A stretch of DNA of 25,038 nt from Nitrospira sp. SG-bin1 (GCA_002083365.1 LVWS01000014.1:1-25038); one strand, 5' to 3'. Shown: positions 15,464 through 23,005, counted from the first letter of the stretch. The notes: generated by a model from the letters alone, not told the origin. Numbers and translations: made by a program.

Positions 15464-16210
15464 ATGGCACATCGTGACAATCTCAACCCCCATCATGCCG
15501 TCTATGGCAGTTTGGCGTTTTTGATGCTTGTGCTCGGCGCGCCGCAATCGCATGCCGAACGCTATGTCAACGACGTAAGGCTCACCGGCACGGCAGTCCC
15601 GTCCGAGCATATGTCCGGCTTCAAAGGAACGGCCTTTGAGTTAGGCATTCCCGACAGTGCAGCTCCGGATGAGTATGCGATCTTCGGCATCGCGTCGGAA
15701 GAACGGAAGGATCATCCCTGCTACGTCACAGTCAAAACGGAGAACGTCAACGATCCCAACCTCAAACTGGACTTGAAGAAAGAACTTTGCGACGGAAAGG
15801 AACGCAGCAAAGAGATCGTCGCGGCCTACACGGACTCATCCTATGGGAAACGTTCATTCGTCACCGGTGTACGAGTCTGCATGAACAACGACAATACCAG
15901 AGTCAAGGGCATTCAGATCCGTGGCGGGGCCATTAACGAGGAGGGGCGGCTCAGTAATTTGGAGCCGAACAATGAAGGCCAAAGTGTCGCCGGAATCCGG
16001 CGAGTTGCGCCTGAAGAACCTCGGGATGAGCGACCGAACTGCAACAACAACTGGAGACGTTGGGCGCTCTGTCCGGGCGACAACCACATCGCTACGGCAG
16101 TGGAGCTCCACTTCGAAGCCGGCAAGGAACCTCGCTCACTCACGGGAATCGCTCTGAAGTGTCGGCAAGTTTCCGCAGCCGGTTCCGGAACGGGTGCTGT
16201 ACGGCCATAA
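15464..16210 (+). CDS. Secreted six-cysteine protein of unknown function, 248 aa
   Basis: The N terminus (hydrophobic core YGSLAFLMLVLG, cut likely after SHA near residue 31) is a signal peptide. The mature part has six cysteines (HPCYV, KELCDG, VRVCMN, RPNCNN, ALCPG, LKCRQ), an even number that suggests three disulfides. It has two look-alike beta-rich blocks: VTGVRVCMNNDNTRVKGIQI and ATAVELHFEAGKEPRSLTGI plus ALKCR. These suggest a repeated beta-prism-like or lectin-like fold, but I do not recognise the family. The ATG at 15464 is preferred over an in-frame ATG at 15389 inside the lipase gene because it starts the signal peptide and has AAAGGGA about 9 bases upstream. Probably cotranscribed with the lipase. 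Confidence 0.75.
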   Translation: MAHRDNLNPHHAVYGSLAFLMLVLGAPQSHAERYVNDVRLTGTAVPSEHMSGFKGTAFELGIPDSAAPDEYAIFGIASEERKDHPCYVTVKTENVNDPNLKLDLKKELCDGKERSKEIVAAYTDSSYGKRSFVTGVRVCMNNDNTRVKGIQIRGGAINEEGRLSNLEPNNEGQSVAGIRRVAPEEPRDERPNCNNNWRRWALCPGDNHIATAVELHFEAGKEPRSLTGIALKCRQVSAAGSGTGAVRP

Positions 16211-16244
16211 GCAAGGAGGCTTTCCTTGAGGCTCGAAAGAAACC

Positions 16245-16327
16245 TCGTTCCACCACATCGCCCTACATTCACATGTTTCTTACTTCGCTGTTAGATCGTC
16301 ACTTTTCACTGTAGGGCGATGGAACGA
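16245..16327. repeat. Large bulged inverted repeat between convergent genes
   Basis: Left arm TCGTTCCA (16245-16252), a 5-base bulge CCACA, then TCGCCCTACA (16258-16267). Right arm TGTAGGGCGA (16310-16319) continues directly into TGGAACGA (16320-16327). This gives 18 paired bases around a 42-base loop. No T-run adjoins, so it is not a standard terminator. It could be a short mobile element remnant or a structured RNA. Confidence 0.6.
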
Positions 16328-16388
16328 AGGGTCGGATTGATACGAACTTGATGGAGACGGCGAGACATTGGATAAATCATCTAACCTC

Positions 16389-16976
16389 CTATAGTTTCGT
16401 ATAGACGGCTCCTCCTGGGAGCAATTCGCTCTTCATCAGCACGATCGACTCCACCGCCAGCAAGCCTAATGAAATGGGCCGGTCCATGACATCGCTCTTG
16501 GCCAAGGCTTGGCCGACATGGCGCTCTCCTGCCTTGACCCGTGCAAGCGTCAGGTGTGGACTCCATGGCCTGTCTTCTGGTGCGAAGCCGAATGGTTGGC
16601 AACAATCCTCCACGGCACGATGCAGTGCCACCAATCGCTTTGCATCATCACCATGTTCCCACTGCTCCGATGGACCGACCCACAGCACACGTGGTTGCTG
16701 AAGGCGAGGGAAGACACCGAGCCGCTCGACCGGCATCATGACCCGTTCAAAGCCGATCATTGCTCGTTCAAGTGCCTCACGAATGGGCCCAATGAGTTCC
16801 TCATCAGTGTCACCGAGAAACTTCATCGTCAAGTGAATGGACGACGGTTCTACCCACGTGATCCGGATGTCCTTTGAGGATCCGCCGTCGAGTCGTTGTC
16901 TCAAGTCTTGTTGAACCAGCCTGATCTGGTTGCGGAAGTCGTCGCCCAGTTCTACGGCAAGGAATGTCCGTATCAT
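16389..16976 (-). CDS. thpR: RNA 2',3'-cyclic phosphodiesterase (2'-5' RNA ligase family)
   Basis: ThpR opens 2',3'-cyclic phosphates on RNA ends and can reversibly join 2'-5' linkages. The 195 residues are typical. Both catalytic HxT motifs are present: SIHLTMKFLG (His48, Thr50) and SPHLTLARVK (His141, Thr143). The start is RTFLAVEL and the end is the family tail ESIVLMKSELLPGGAVYTKL. The start chosen is the ATG at 16976, which shares ATGA with the cinA stop and has GGGGAGG just before it, so the two are translationally coupled; an in-frame start 24 bases upstream lies within cinA. Forms an operon with cinA and the secreted-protein gene. Confidence 0.93.
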   Translation of the reverse strand: MIRTFLAVELGDDFRNQIRLVQQDLRQRLDGGSSKDIRITWVEPSSIHLTMKFLGDTDEELIGPIREALERAMIGFERVMMPVERLGVFPRLQQPRVLWVGPSEQWEHGDDAKRLVALHRAVEDCCQPFGFAPEDRPWSPHLTLARVKAGERHVGQALAKSDVMDRPISLGLLAVESIVLMKSELLPGGAVYTKL

Positions 16977-18265
16977 GCCTCCCCTCTTGCAATGAGCCAT
17001 CGACGAAGCAGATCGAGAGCTGCTTGCGCCGCACGCTGACGAATGACGGATCGATCGCCGTGAAATCGAAACTCCTTTGTCATAACGGCACCACTACCTC
17101 CATCAAGCCCGATGTATACCAATCCGACGGGTTTAGTCTCGGTCGCCCCGCCCGGTCCAGCGATGCCCGTCACACTCAATGCCACCGACACGCCCGCACG
17201 GTCCCGCATCCCTTTGGCCATGGCTTCGGCCACTTCTCGACTGACCGCTCCATGTTGCTCGATCAAAGATGCCGGCACACCGAGCATATCCGTTTTGGAT
17301 TGATTGCTGTAGCAGAGCACTCCTCGCTCAACATAGGATGAAGATCCAGGGACTTGTGTAAGCCGATAGCCGATGAGTCCGCCCGTGCACGATTCCGCCA
17401 CCGCGACAGTCTGGTGCTGCTGTTGCAGCAATCGACCGACCACCTGTTCCAACGTGTCCTGTCCTTCGGCATAGATCCATTCGCGCAATCTCGTGCGAAC
17501 CCCTTCCGCCAATGACAGAAGGACGGCTTCCTTGATCGATCGATGAGCCTTCGTCGTAAGCGACACCAGCACGCCAGTCGGTGAGGCCAGAAGCCCCAAG
17601 GCGACCGGCGTCCGTTTCGGGATCAATCCTTTTAGCTTGGCATCCACGTCGGACTCCGGGAGCCCCCACGTCTGGAAGACCAAGCGGGTAATGGGATGGG
17701 GCCGTCCCTGCTTCAATCGGCCGAGTTGATCAGCCAAGAACGGAATCACCGATTTCATCATCATGGCTTGCATCTCGCTCGGCACGCCAGGCAGGGCAAC
17801 CACGATCGCGTTCCGCCAGGTCAGCGTGAATCCCGGCGCCGACCCGACCGGATTGTGCAGGACCATTGCCCCTGACGGAATCAAGGCTTGCCGCAATTGT
17901 CCCTGATTCGGGGTTCGTCCCCATTGAGCCAATCTGGCCCTCATACTCTCGAAGGCTTCCTTGCGGCGAGCCAGTCGGAAGCCAGTGACCGACGAGACGG
18001 CTTCTCTGGTGCAGTCGTCAACCGTAGGACCTAAGCCCCCGGTCATGATGATGATCCCCACCCGGCGGCAAGCCGTTTTCAGCGCCTCCGCAATATCCGA
18101 CTGGTCGTCGCCAACGATGGTCTTGAATCTGACTTCGGCGCCGATCGCGGCCAAGGCATCCGCGATAAACAGCGAATTGCTATCGGACCGCCCTCCCACG
18201 AGCAGTTCGGAACCAATCGCGATGGTTTCCGCCGTGCACACGTGTGCTCCTGCTGTTCTTGCCAT
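16973..18265 (-). CDS. cinA: CinA family protein (MoaB-like domain plus NMN amidohydrolase domain)
   Basis: Two-domain protein of 430 residues, the usual full length. The N-terminal half is the MoaB/MogA-like domain: AIGSELLVGGRSDSNSLFIA, MTGGLGPTVDDCTREAV and VVALPGVPSEMQAMM, linked in relatives to ADP-ribose or CoA pyrophosphatase activity. The C-terminal domain is PncC-like nicotinamide mononucleotide deamidase: VAVAESCTGGLIGYRLTQVP, SYVERGVLCYSN and VTGIAGPGGATETKPVGLVY. It probably acts in pyridine nucleotide recycling; the competence-damage name is historical. It starts 3 bases after the stop of the upstream secreted-protein gene and shares ATGA with thpR downstream. Confidence 0.95.
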   Translation of the reverse strand: MARTAGAHVCTAETIAIGSELLVGGRSDSNSLFIADALAAIGAEVRFKTIVGDDQSDIAEALKTACRRVGIIIMTGGLGPTVDDCTREAVSSVTGFRLARRKEAFESMRARLAQWGRTPNQGQLRQALIPSGAMVLHNPVGSAPGFTLTWRNAIVVALPGVPSEMQAMMMKSVIPFLADQLGRLKQGRPHPITRLVFQTWGLPESDVDAKLKGLIPKRTPVALGLLASPTGVLVSLTTKAHRSIKEAVLLSLAEGVRTRLREWIYAEGQDTLEQVVGRLLQQQHQTVAVAESCTGGLIGYRLTQVPGSSSYVERGVLCYSNQSKTDMLGVPASLIEQHGAVSREVAEAMAKGMRDRAGVSVALSVTGIAGPGGATETKPVGLVYIGLDGGSGAVMTKEFRFHGDRSVIRQRAAQAALDLLRRWLIARGEA

Positions 18266-18268
18266 GAG

Positions 18269-18898
18269 CTACTCTATTTCTGCGAAGTTAAGCGAAAAGC
18301 GTACTTCTCCGCCACTCGCGGGAAACACGGTGATGGTCGTTTGCGCGTTCGGATCGAAGTCGCTATACCTGAAGGTGGCGACGACCTTGCCCATAAATTT
18401 TGGCGACCTCGGCCATGTCGAACTCCGACTAGCTTGGCCATCAACCCGCACCGTGGCAGGCTTGATGACCTTTCCCCCCTGGTCGAGCACGATATAACTG
18501 TTTACAGCGAATGAAGGGCTGTCCCCAAAGATCACCGTGCTCACAAGCATCGTGGGCGCCTCAATCACCTGTGCAATATCGGCCGCGCTGGGTTCAAGCC
18601 CTCGTAAGGCCATGTGGGTGGCCATGACCGATAATCCTCCCAGTTTCGTGATAAGAAACCCACTAGGATGCAACTCATCGCCATCTCCGAATCGAGTATA
18701 AAACGTCTCGGGAACTTGGTGCTGTGTCGCCGCTTCTTTCCCTCGATCGAGTGCCAGCCGGACTTCTGCCGGGGTGGGCTGCACCTCGATCGCGGCCGAC
18801 GGACACACGAACCCCCAGGTTCCGATCACCACGATCCACACAGACCATGCAGGTAAACTCACAGGATTGCGAGTAACAGAACCCCTGGAGTCTGTCAA
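18269..18898 (-). CDS. Secreted protein of unknown function, 209 aa
   Basis: The N terminus has a signal peptide (core SVWIVVIGTWGFVCPSAA, cut likely before IEV). The mature part starts VQPTPAEVRLALDRGKEAA and continues with a mixed alpha/beta sequence ending in a beta-rich stretch (VVATFRYSDFD, TTITVFPASG, EVRFSLNFAEIE). I do not recognise a family. The open frame runs back to 19033 over the chdC start, which cannot all be coding. The TTG at 18898 (sequence TDSRGS) has GAAGG about 7 bases upstream and gives a sensible signal peptide; a GTG 12 codons further in is the alternative. First gene of a unit with cinA and thpR, divergent from chdC. Confidence 0.7.
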   Translation of the reverse strand: MTDSRGSVTRNPVSLPAWSVWIVVIGTWGFVCPSAAIEVQPTPAEVRLALDRGKEAATQHQVPETFYTRFGDGDELHPSGFLITKLGGLSVMATHMALRGLEPSAADIAQVIEAPTMLVSTVIFGDSPSFAVNSYIVLDQGGKVIKPATVRVDGQASRSSTWPRSPKFMGKVVATFRYSDFDPNAQTTITVFPASGGEVRFSLNFAEIE

Positions 18899-18925
18899 TG
18901 ATGGCCCTTCTACCTTGGTCTCCCG

Positions 18926-18953
18926 TTGACAAGGCTCAAGGGGAAATGCTAAA
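18926..18953 (+). promoter_or_regulatory. Possible chdC promoter
   Basis: A perfect TTGACA (18926-18931), 16 bases, then a weak -10 GCTAAA (18948-18953). The mRNA leader would be about 45 bases and contains the strong ribosome site AAAGGAG before the ATG at 19005. Confidence 0.4.
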
Positions 18954-19004
18954 CGAAGAAAAAAAGAGGAAGTGCTTCGTTTTAATCTACTAAAGGAGAT
19001 TTGA

Positions 19005-19727
19005 ATGTCGACCCCGGAAACTCCTGCTGCCACACCGACGCCTCGACGCCAGTACGTTAACTTTGTGTTTTATAAGGTGGATCCGGCCTGGCGGCGTCTA
19101 CCGGAGGACGTGCGCACTCAGGGCAAACAAGAGTTCCTTCGGGCGGTGGAGGATTTCAACGGTCAAGTGCTGGTCGTCCCCTATTCCACCATCGGTATCC
19201 GGGGGGATTGCGACTTCATGCTGTGGCGTATCAGCTATGATCTGGACCTGTTTCAGGACATGGGCACCAAGATCCTCGCCTCAGGCCTTGGACAGTATCT
19301 CTCCACCCCCTATTCGTACTTGGCGCTGACCAAACGATCCGTCTATGTCGATCACCACTCGCACGCGGGACAGGAAGGCAAGCGTTTGACGGTGGTGCCA
19401 GGCAAGAGCAAGTACATCTTTGTGTATCCGTTTCTCAAGACGCGCGAGTGGTTCTTGCTGACGAAAGCGGCGCGTCAGGGCATGATGGACGAACACATCG
19501 AAGTCGGGCACCGGTTTCCATCCGTGAAGTTGAACACGACCTATTCGTTCGGTTTGGACGATCAGGAATGGGTCGTCGCGTTTGAAAGTGACAAGCCGGA
19601 GGACTTTCTGGACTTGGTCATGGCGCTGCGGGAGACGGAGGGATCGCGGTACACCCTGCGGGACACGCCGATCTTCACCTGCATCCGCCGCAGCTTGAAA
19701 GAAACCCTCGATACCCTCGGCGGCTAG
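19005..19727 (+). CDS. chdC: Chlorite-dismutase-family haem protein, probably coproheme decarboxylase (ChdC/HemQ)
   Basis: The family includes true chlorite dismutase and coproheme decarboxylase, which makes haem b from coproheme. The 240-residue protein has no signal peptide. It keeps the proximal haem histidine (His164 in MMDEHIEVG) and the tyrosine of FVYPF (Tyr141), which is catalytic in decarboxylases. In chlorite dismutases the distal arginine lies in VKRKLYHSTGLDD; here the aligned stretch is VKLNTTYSFGLDD with leucine (Leu176) instead. EWF/LL after YPFLKTR and the end SRYTLRDTPIFTC also resemble decarboxylases. So chlorite breakdown is unlikely and haem synthesis likely, an inference from remembered sequences. 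Strong AAAGGAG ribosome site; followed by a clear terminator. Confidence 0.8.
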   Translation: MSTPETPAATPTPRRQYVNFVFYKVDPAWRRLPEDVRTQGKQEFLRAVEDFNGQVLVVPYSTIGIRGDCDFMLWRISYDLDLFQDMGTKILASGLGQYLSTPYSYLALTKRSVYVDHHSHAGQEGKRLTVVPGKSKYIFVYPFLKTREWFLLTKAARQGMMDEHIEVGHRFPSVKLNTTYSFGLDDQEWVVAFESDKPEDFLDLVMALRETEGSRYTLRDTPIFTCIRRSLKETLDTLGG

Positions 19728-19750
19728 ATATCCGGATCAGCGTTCGAATG

Positions 19751-19790
19751 AGGGTCTTCGGTCGTCACGACCGAAGACCCTTTGTTTTTA
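19751..19790 (+). terminator. Intrinsic terminator after chdC
   Basis: AGGGTCTTCGGTCGT (19751-19765) and its exact complement ACGACCGAAGACCCT (19767-19781) form a near-continuous hairpin, followed by TTTGTTTTTA. It lies 24 bases past the chdC stop and ends only a few bases before the next gene's ATG. Confidence 0.93.
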
Positions 19791-19796
19791 TCGGCA

Positions 19797-20438
19797 ATGA
19801 CCTCATCGGGTGATACCCGCGCCGCATTGCTTTCGATAGTCCTTCCGGGACTCGGCCAGCTCTCACAGGGGCGGATTGTTCACGCCCTTGCCGCTTGCCT
19901 TATCACCATATCTCTGTTCGCCCTCAACATGTGGCTCGGACGCATCACGGATCGAGCCGTTGAAGTATTGTCTTTCATGGTATCGACTCTCCCCTGCTGG
20001 GCTTTGCAGTGTTACGACGCGTACCTGGGAGAGAGTCCTGGTATTTCTCGTCGGCAGCGAACCTGGGAACTGGTCCGGCAGCGTGGCCACGATATCCGGT
20101 TCCTCGGTGTGCTGCTCTTCATCAGTGCGCTGAACGACGCATGGATCATCCTCAAAAACCTGGACTATGCCCTTCCTTTTTTCTGCACGAAGCCTGGCGG
20201 CATCCTGGGATTCATGGCGAAAGCTATTTCACCGGCCCTCCATTTGACGGTGGGGTACGGTTTTGTACGACTCCGTCGATGGGCATTGTTCCTCTACCTG
20301 GTGTACGCCGCGTACGGCTTTACGAACGGCATCGTGAATTTGACATGTTTTGGTCCCGGCCGTATCAGAAACACCCTGCTGGTAGCCATCGTTCTTTCCA
20401 CAATGTACGTCCTTACGCGAAGACGGGTCCTCCAATAA
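19797..20438 (+). CDS. Polytopic membrane protein of unknown function, 213 aa
   Basis: About five or six hydrophobic segments. The N terminus (LLSIVLPGLGQLSQGRIVHA) has the PGLGQ...G pattern seen in small TM2/DUF5683-like membrane proteins. The next segments are CLITISLFALNMWLG, LSFMVSTLPCWALQCYDAYL, FLGVLLFISALNDAWIIL, a stretch around ISPALHLTVGYGFV and a final LFLYLVYAAYGF / LLVAIVLSTMYVL. No catalytic motif is visible. The start is taken as the ATG at 19797; an earlier TTG at 19782 lies in the terminator T-run. No ribosome site precedes it and the chdC terminator ends about 7 bases before it, so its promoter must overlap that terminator or read-through is used. Confidence 0.7.
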   Translation: MTSSGDTRAALLSIVLPGLGQLSQGRIVHALAACLITISLFALNMWLGRITDRAVEVLSFMVSTLPCWALQCYDAYLGESPGISRRQRTWELVRQRGHDIRFLGVLLFISALNDAWIILKNLDYALPFFCTKPGGILGFMAKAISPALHLTVGYGFVRLRRWALFLYLVYAAYGFTNGIVNLTCFGPGRIRNTLLVAIVLSTMYVLTRRRVLQ

Positions 20439-20445
20439 GCCCATG

Positions 20446-20493
20446 GAAGCGGGGGAGGCTGCCGATCCAAGCACCGCGCGTTTCCCCCGCTTT
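20446..20493 (+). terminator. Hairpin after the membrane-protein gene, probable weak terminator
   Basis: AAGCGGGGGA (20447-20456) pairs with TCCCCCGCTT (20483-20492), with a 26-base loop. Only a short TTT follows. It lies 8 bases past the stop at 20438. Confidence 0.45.
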
Positions 20494-20499
20494 GACAGT

Positions 20500-20527
20500 C
20501 TGACGAGGCCTGTGTTACCTCTACAAT
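20500..20527 (+). promoter_or_regulatory. Possible promoter for the 72-residue gene
   Basis: TACAAT (20522-20527) with CTGACG 16 bases upstream (20500-20505). Initiation near 20534 would leave a short leader containing GGAG before the ATG at 20545. Confidence 0.35.
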
Positions 20528-20544
20528 GTCATTTTGGAGTATCC

Positions 20545-20763
20545 ATGGCTGATACCACCGCGCTTTATGCCCTGCGGTTTCCCGATGGATCGGTGAGTCT
20601 GTATATCGATGAGCTCTATGCCCAAGATCGAGGGATCGATCCTTCCCGACTTGTGCGGGTTGAGATCCCACGAGAAATGTTCGTCAGCGGCAGCGTACAG
20701 GATATCCGTGAGTATGTCGCGCGTCAGCTCGAACAACATCAACCACATGCCGGCAACGCATAG
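20545..20763 (+). CDS. Small protein of unknown function, 72 aa
   Basis: Starts at an ATG with TTTTGGAG 5-9 bases upstream. The sequence runs MADTTALYALRFPDGSVSLY, then IDELYAQDRGIDPSRLVRVE, a likely two-strand hairpin followed by helices, ending in an amphipathic helix (VQDIREYVARQLEQHQPH). It has no signal peptide, membrane segment, cysteine pair or known motif. The good ribosome site, a nearby promoter-like sequence and ordinary amino-acid balance support a real gene. The frame extends upstream to 20443 through the hairpin, which I reject as coding. Confidence 0.65.
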   Translation: MADTTALYALRFPDGSVSLYIDELYAQDRGIDPSRLVRVEIPREMFVSGSVQDIREYVARQLEQHQPHAGNA

Positions 20764-20848
20764 ACGCATCGCGGAAAACACGGCACGATACTGACCAATG
20801 ACTCCGTCCTTCAAAAGAACCCGGATGATCGATATCTGACCAGGCCCC

Positions 20849-22033
20849 ATGGCACACACACCGGCCACATCGTCGCTGACGCCTGAGATGATCGAGAAGG
20901 TGATCGCCGGCCTGCCGATCCAAGGCCGCATCATCCTTCGACTCCTGCTGATTCAGTACGTGGACGTCACGCATGAGGAAATTCTCTATATGGTGGCGGA
21001 CAGACCGGACCCTCGATGCGTGTCCGGCAAGAAACCTGTCACGACAATGACCCAGGAATCGATCACCGCGATGATCGATCGCCGGAATGAATACCGGCGG
21101 CGCGCGCGACTTCGCCGGGAACGAACATGGCTCCAGTGTGTCGCACTGAAAAAGCTGGCCGATACGGCGCACGCACTGGCCGCTCGAGCCGCCGTGCTGC
21201 TGACTGCTCGTGGAGTGTCCTCAGACACCATCAAACGGCTCACAGAACACGCCCGTTCCGCCGTTCCATCGACGACGTTGCGCCTCCTGGAGGAGAGCTG
21301 GGACAAAAATGAGATCTCCCCGGAAGAATACCAAAAGCATCGATTGGCCGTGGAGATGCAGACGCAACTTCGCTTTGCCGAACGGTTCAAGAAGCGCCTG
21401 GATTTGGCGCAGCGCGAGCAACACACGTCGAATCGTACGACCTTGGCCGATCATGAGATCGGCCATATCTGGGGGATTCCGGCCGGTACTTTGGCGGCCC
21501 GCAAGGTAAAATTCTTGGCACAGTATCTCACCGCTCTCCAAACCACATGCTCCGGGGCTTCGGCAAAACCAGGCGATCCTCTCTCACTTGACCTTTGGAA
21601 CGAAACCATGGAGGTACTCGCTCGGACCCCCATCGAACGGTCGATCGCCACCTACGATGGTCTCGAACGGACGGAGTCGGCGTTGCTCGAAAAACTGGCG
21701 GCCTACGCCCTGATTCGAATACCGGAGGCGACGGAAACGAAATTTTGGAACGCGCTCGTCTATGGAGCCAGTTCCAACGCCATGCACAGTGAGGTGACAC
21801 GGACATTGTTCGGCCTCCAACGGCTGGTCTCCATACAAAATGATGTGGACGCCGGCGACGAGGCGTTGGATGACGATCTCCTCAAACGGACGGCTCCCGT
21901 TTCAAAAGAGCCGGAGCCGCTCGCGGCCCAGAACGAGGCCGGCTCCCCCGAACTGACGGAGCTACAACAGCACATTCTCCATAACTTCATTGGAGAAGAT
22001 ATCAGTGGTGGCCGGGCCTCCGATAAATGGTAA
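20849..22033 (+). CDS. Hypothetical helical protein, 394 aa
   Basis: Not recognised. A soluble, mostly helical protein without signal peptide. An N-terminal helical block (TPEMIEKVIAGLPIQGRIIL, residues 12-31) reads like a small helix bundle. Residues about 75-125 are rich in Arg, Lys and Ala (RRNEYRRRARLRRER) and may form a coiled coil or nucleic-acid-binding helix. A conserved-looking middle has LADHEIGHIWGIPAGTLAAR; the spacing HxxxHxxG there resembles a metal site but lacks the usual HExxH order. The C terminus is acidic (DVDAGDEALDDDLL). The length and steady codon pattern support a real gene. The ATG at 20849 has no strong ribosome site. Possibly cotranscribed with the 72-residue gene 85 bases upstream. 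Confidence 0.7.
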   Translation: MAHTPATSSLTPEMIEKVIAGLPIQGRIILRLLLIQYVDVTHEEILYMVADRPDPRCVSGKKPVTTMTQESITAMIDRRNEYRRRARLRRERTWLQCVALKKLADTAHALAARAAVLLTARGVSSDTIKRLTEHARSAVPSTTLRLLEESWDKNEISPEEYQKHRLAVEMQTQLRFAERFKKRLDLAQREQHTSNRTTLADHEIGHIWGIPAGTLAARKVKFLAQYLTALQTTCSGASAKPGDPLSLDLWNETMEVLARTPIERSIATYDGLERTESALLEKLAAYALIRIPEATETKFWNALVYGASSNAMHSEVTRTLFGLQRLVSIQNDVDAGDEALDDDLLKRTAPVSKEPEPLAAQNEAGSPELTELQQHILHNFIGEDISGGRASDKW

Positions 22034-22043
22034 TCTTTCGTGG

Positions 22044-22071
22044 TTGCCAATCTCCGGTAGTTCGGTATAAT
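22044..22071 (+). promoter_or_regulatory. Strong promoter at the start of the OB-fold protein gene
   Basis: TTGCCA (22044-22049), 16-base spacer, perfect TATAAT (22066-22071). Initiation 7 bases on falls at about 22078, exactly where an in-frame GTG begins and 6 bases before an in-frame ATG, so a leaderless or nearly leaderless mRNA is expected. Confidence 0.65.
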
Positions 22072-22083
22072 TGCGCGGTGACG

Positions 22084-22533
22084 ATGACCATGCGGCCTGC
22101 CACTCCACGAACATTTTTCTTCGGCGCGACGGTGTTCTTCCTGTTTCTCTTCCCCGCCAGTCAACTCCCATCTCAGCCGCTTGTTGGCTCCGCCGCGCCG
22201 GCTGCGGCGGGCGCCCTGATCGAGATCGCAGAGCTTCTGGCCCATCCTGAACTGTACGACCATCAAGATGTCGTCGTCACGGGAAAGGTCATGAACGTCC
22301 AATTGGCCACCAATCGTCAGGGACAGCCTGCCTATGGCTTCTTGCTGCAGGACCATGCCGGCACACTCAAAGTTGTGAGCCTTGGACAGCTGGCCGTTCA
22401 CGAGGGCGATCAAGTAATCGTCGAGGGTGTCTTCAGTCGTCTCAGACAAGTCGGCCGTACGATCGTCTACAATGAGATCAAGGCCCTCTCCGTCACACCA
22501 CTGACTCGCCTGAACCCGGATCTTGTCGGCTGA
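22084..22533 (+). CDS. Exported OB-fold-like protein, 149 aa
   Basis: The N terminus (PRTFFFGATVFFLFLFPASQ) is a signal peptide, with a cut probable in the Ala-rich region around residues 34-42. The mature part, ELLAHPELYDHQDVVVTGKV to GRTIVYNEIKAL, has the alternating strand pattern of an OB-fold: DVVVTGKVMNV, YGFLLQDHAGTLKVV, DQVIVEGVFSR and TIVYNEIKA. Periplasmic OB-folds (for example BOF-type proteins) bind small ligands or other proteins; no specific function is visible. Start codons in frame are GTG 22078, ATG 22084 and ATG 22090; none has a ribosome site and the promoter lies directly upstream, so the first or second is likely. Confidence 0.75.
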   Translation: MTMRPATPRTFFFGATVFFLFLFPASQLPSQPLVGSAAPAAAGALIEIAELLAHPELYDHQDVVVTGKVMNVQLATNRQGQPAYGFLLQDHAGTLKVVSLGQLAVHEGDQVIVEGVFSRLRQVGRTIVYNEIKALSVTPLTRLNPDLVG

Positions 22534-22615
22534 TCACTCTCCTGCCTCACCATCTTCTTTACTCGCAGTTCGCGGAAGCGATTGCGTTTACACGTTCACG
22601 AATAACAATGGTTCC

Positions 22616-23005
22616 ATGATGCTCCGGAATTCTCACGCGCTCACGTTGGGACTCGCCGGACTCCTATCGCTGGCAAGCTGCATGGCCCCGGCACACGTTG
22701 GGCAATACCCCAATCAGCAACACATGCTGGGCAAATCGAAATCGCAGATCCTTGCCTGTGCCGGGCCACCCGAAAAAGAAAGTTTGGAGGGCAAGAAAAC
22801 ATGGCTCCGATACTACCGTGAAGCACCGATCCTTGAAGAGTCTCGCCCGGTAAGCAAAGGCAGTTTTGCGACCATTCGCCACGGCTGCTGGGCCACCGTC
22901 GGCCTGATCGATGATCGAGTCGTCGATGTTCATTACCGCTTTGTCCCACCGACATTCGACGCCTCAAACGATTGCGAAGAGATCTTCGAAGCCTGTCTAC
23001 CGTAA
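22616..23005 (+). CDS. Small lipoprotein of unknown function, 129 aa
   Basis: A short signal peptide (NSHALTLGLAGLLSLASC) ends in the lipobox SLASC, with Met at +2, so outer-membrane sorting is expected. The mature part has GKSKSQILACAGPPEKESLE, recalling the short helix-Gly-x-Pro pattern of BamE/SmpA-like lipoproteins, then WATVGLIDDRVVDVHYRFVP and the ending CEEIFEACLP. Extra cysteines (ACAGPP, HGCWA, DCEE, ACLP) could form disulfides. The frame extends upstream to 22523 overlapping the preceding gene, but only the tandem ATG codons at 22616/22619 give a lipoprotein signal. Ribosome site not clear. Likely an envelope protein. Confidence 0.75.
   Translation: MMLRNSHALTLGLAGLLSLASCMAPAHVGQYPNQQHMLGKSKSQILACAGPPEKESLEGKKTWLRYYREAPILEESRPVSKGSFATIRHGCWATVGLIDDRVVDVHYRFVPPTFDASNDCEEIFEACLP

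Noticed and set aside
19005..19727. Labelling the gene as true chlorite dismutase
   Set aside because: The catalytic arginine position is leucine and decarboxylase features are present.
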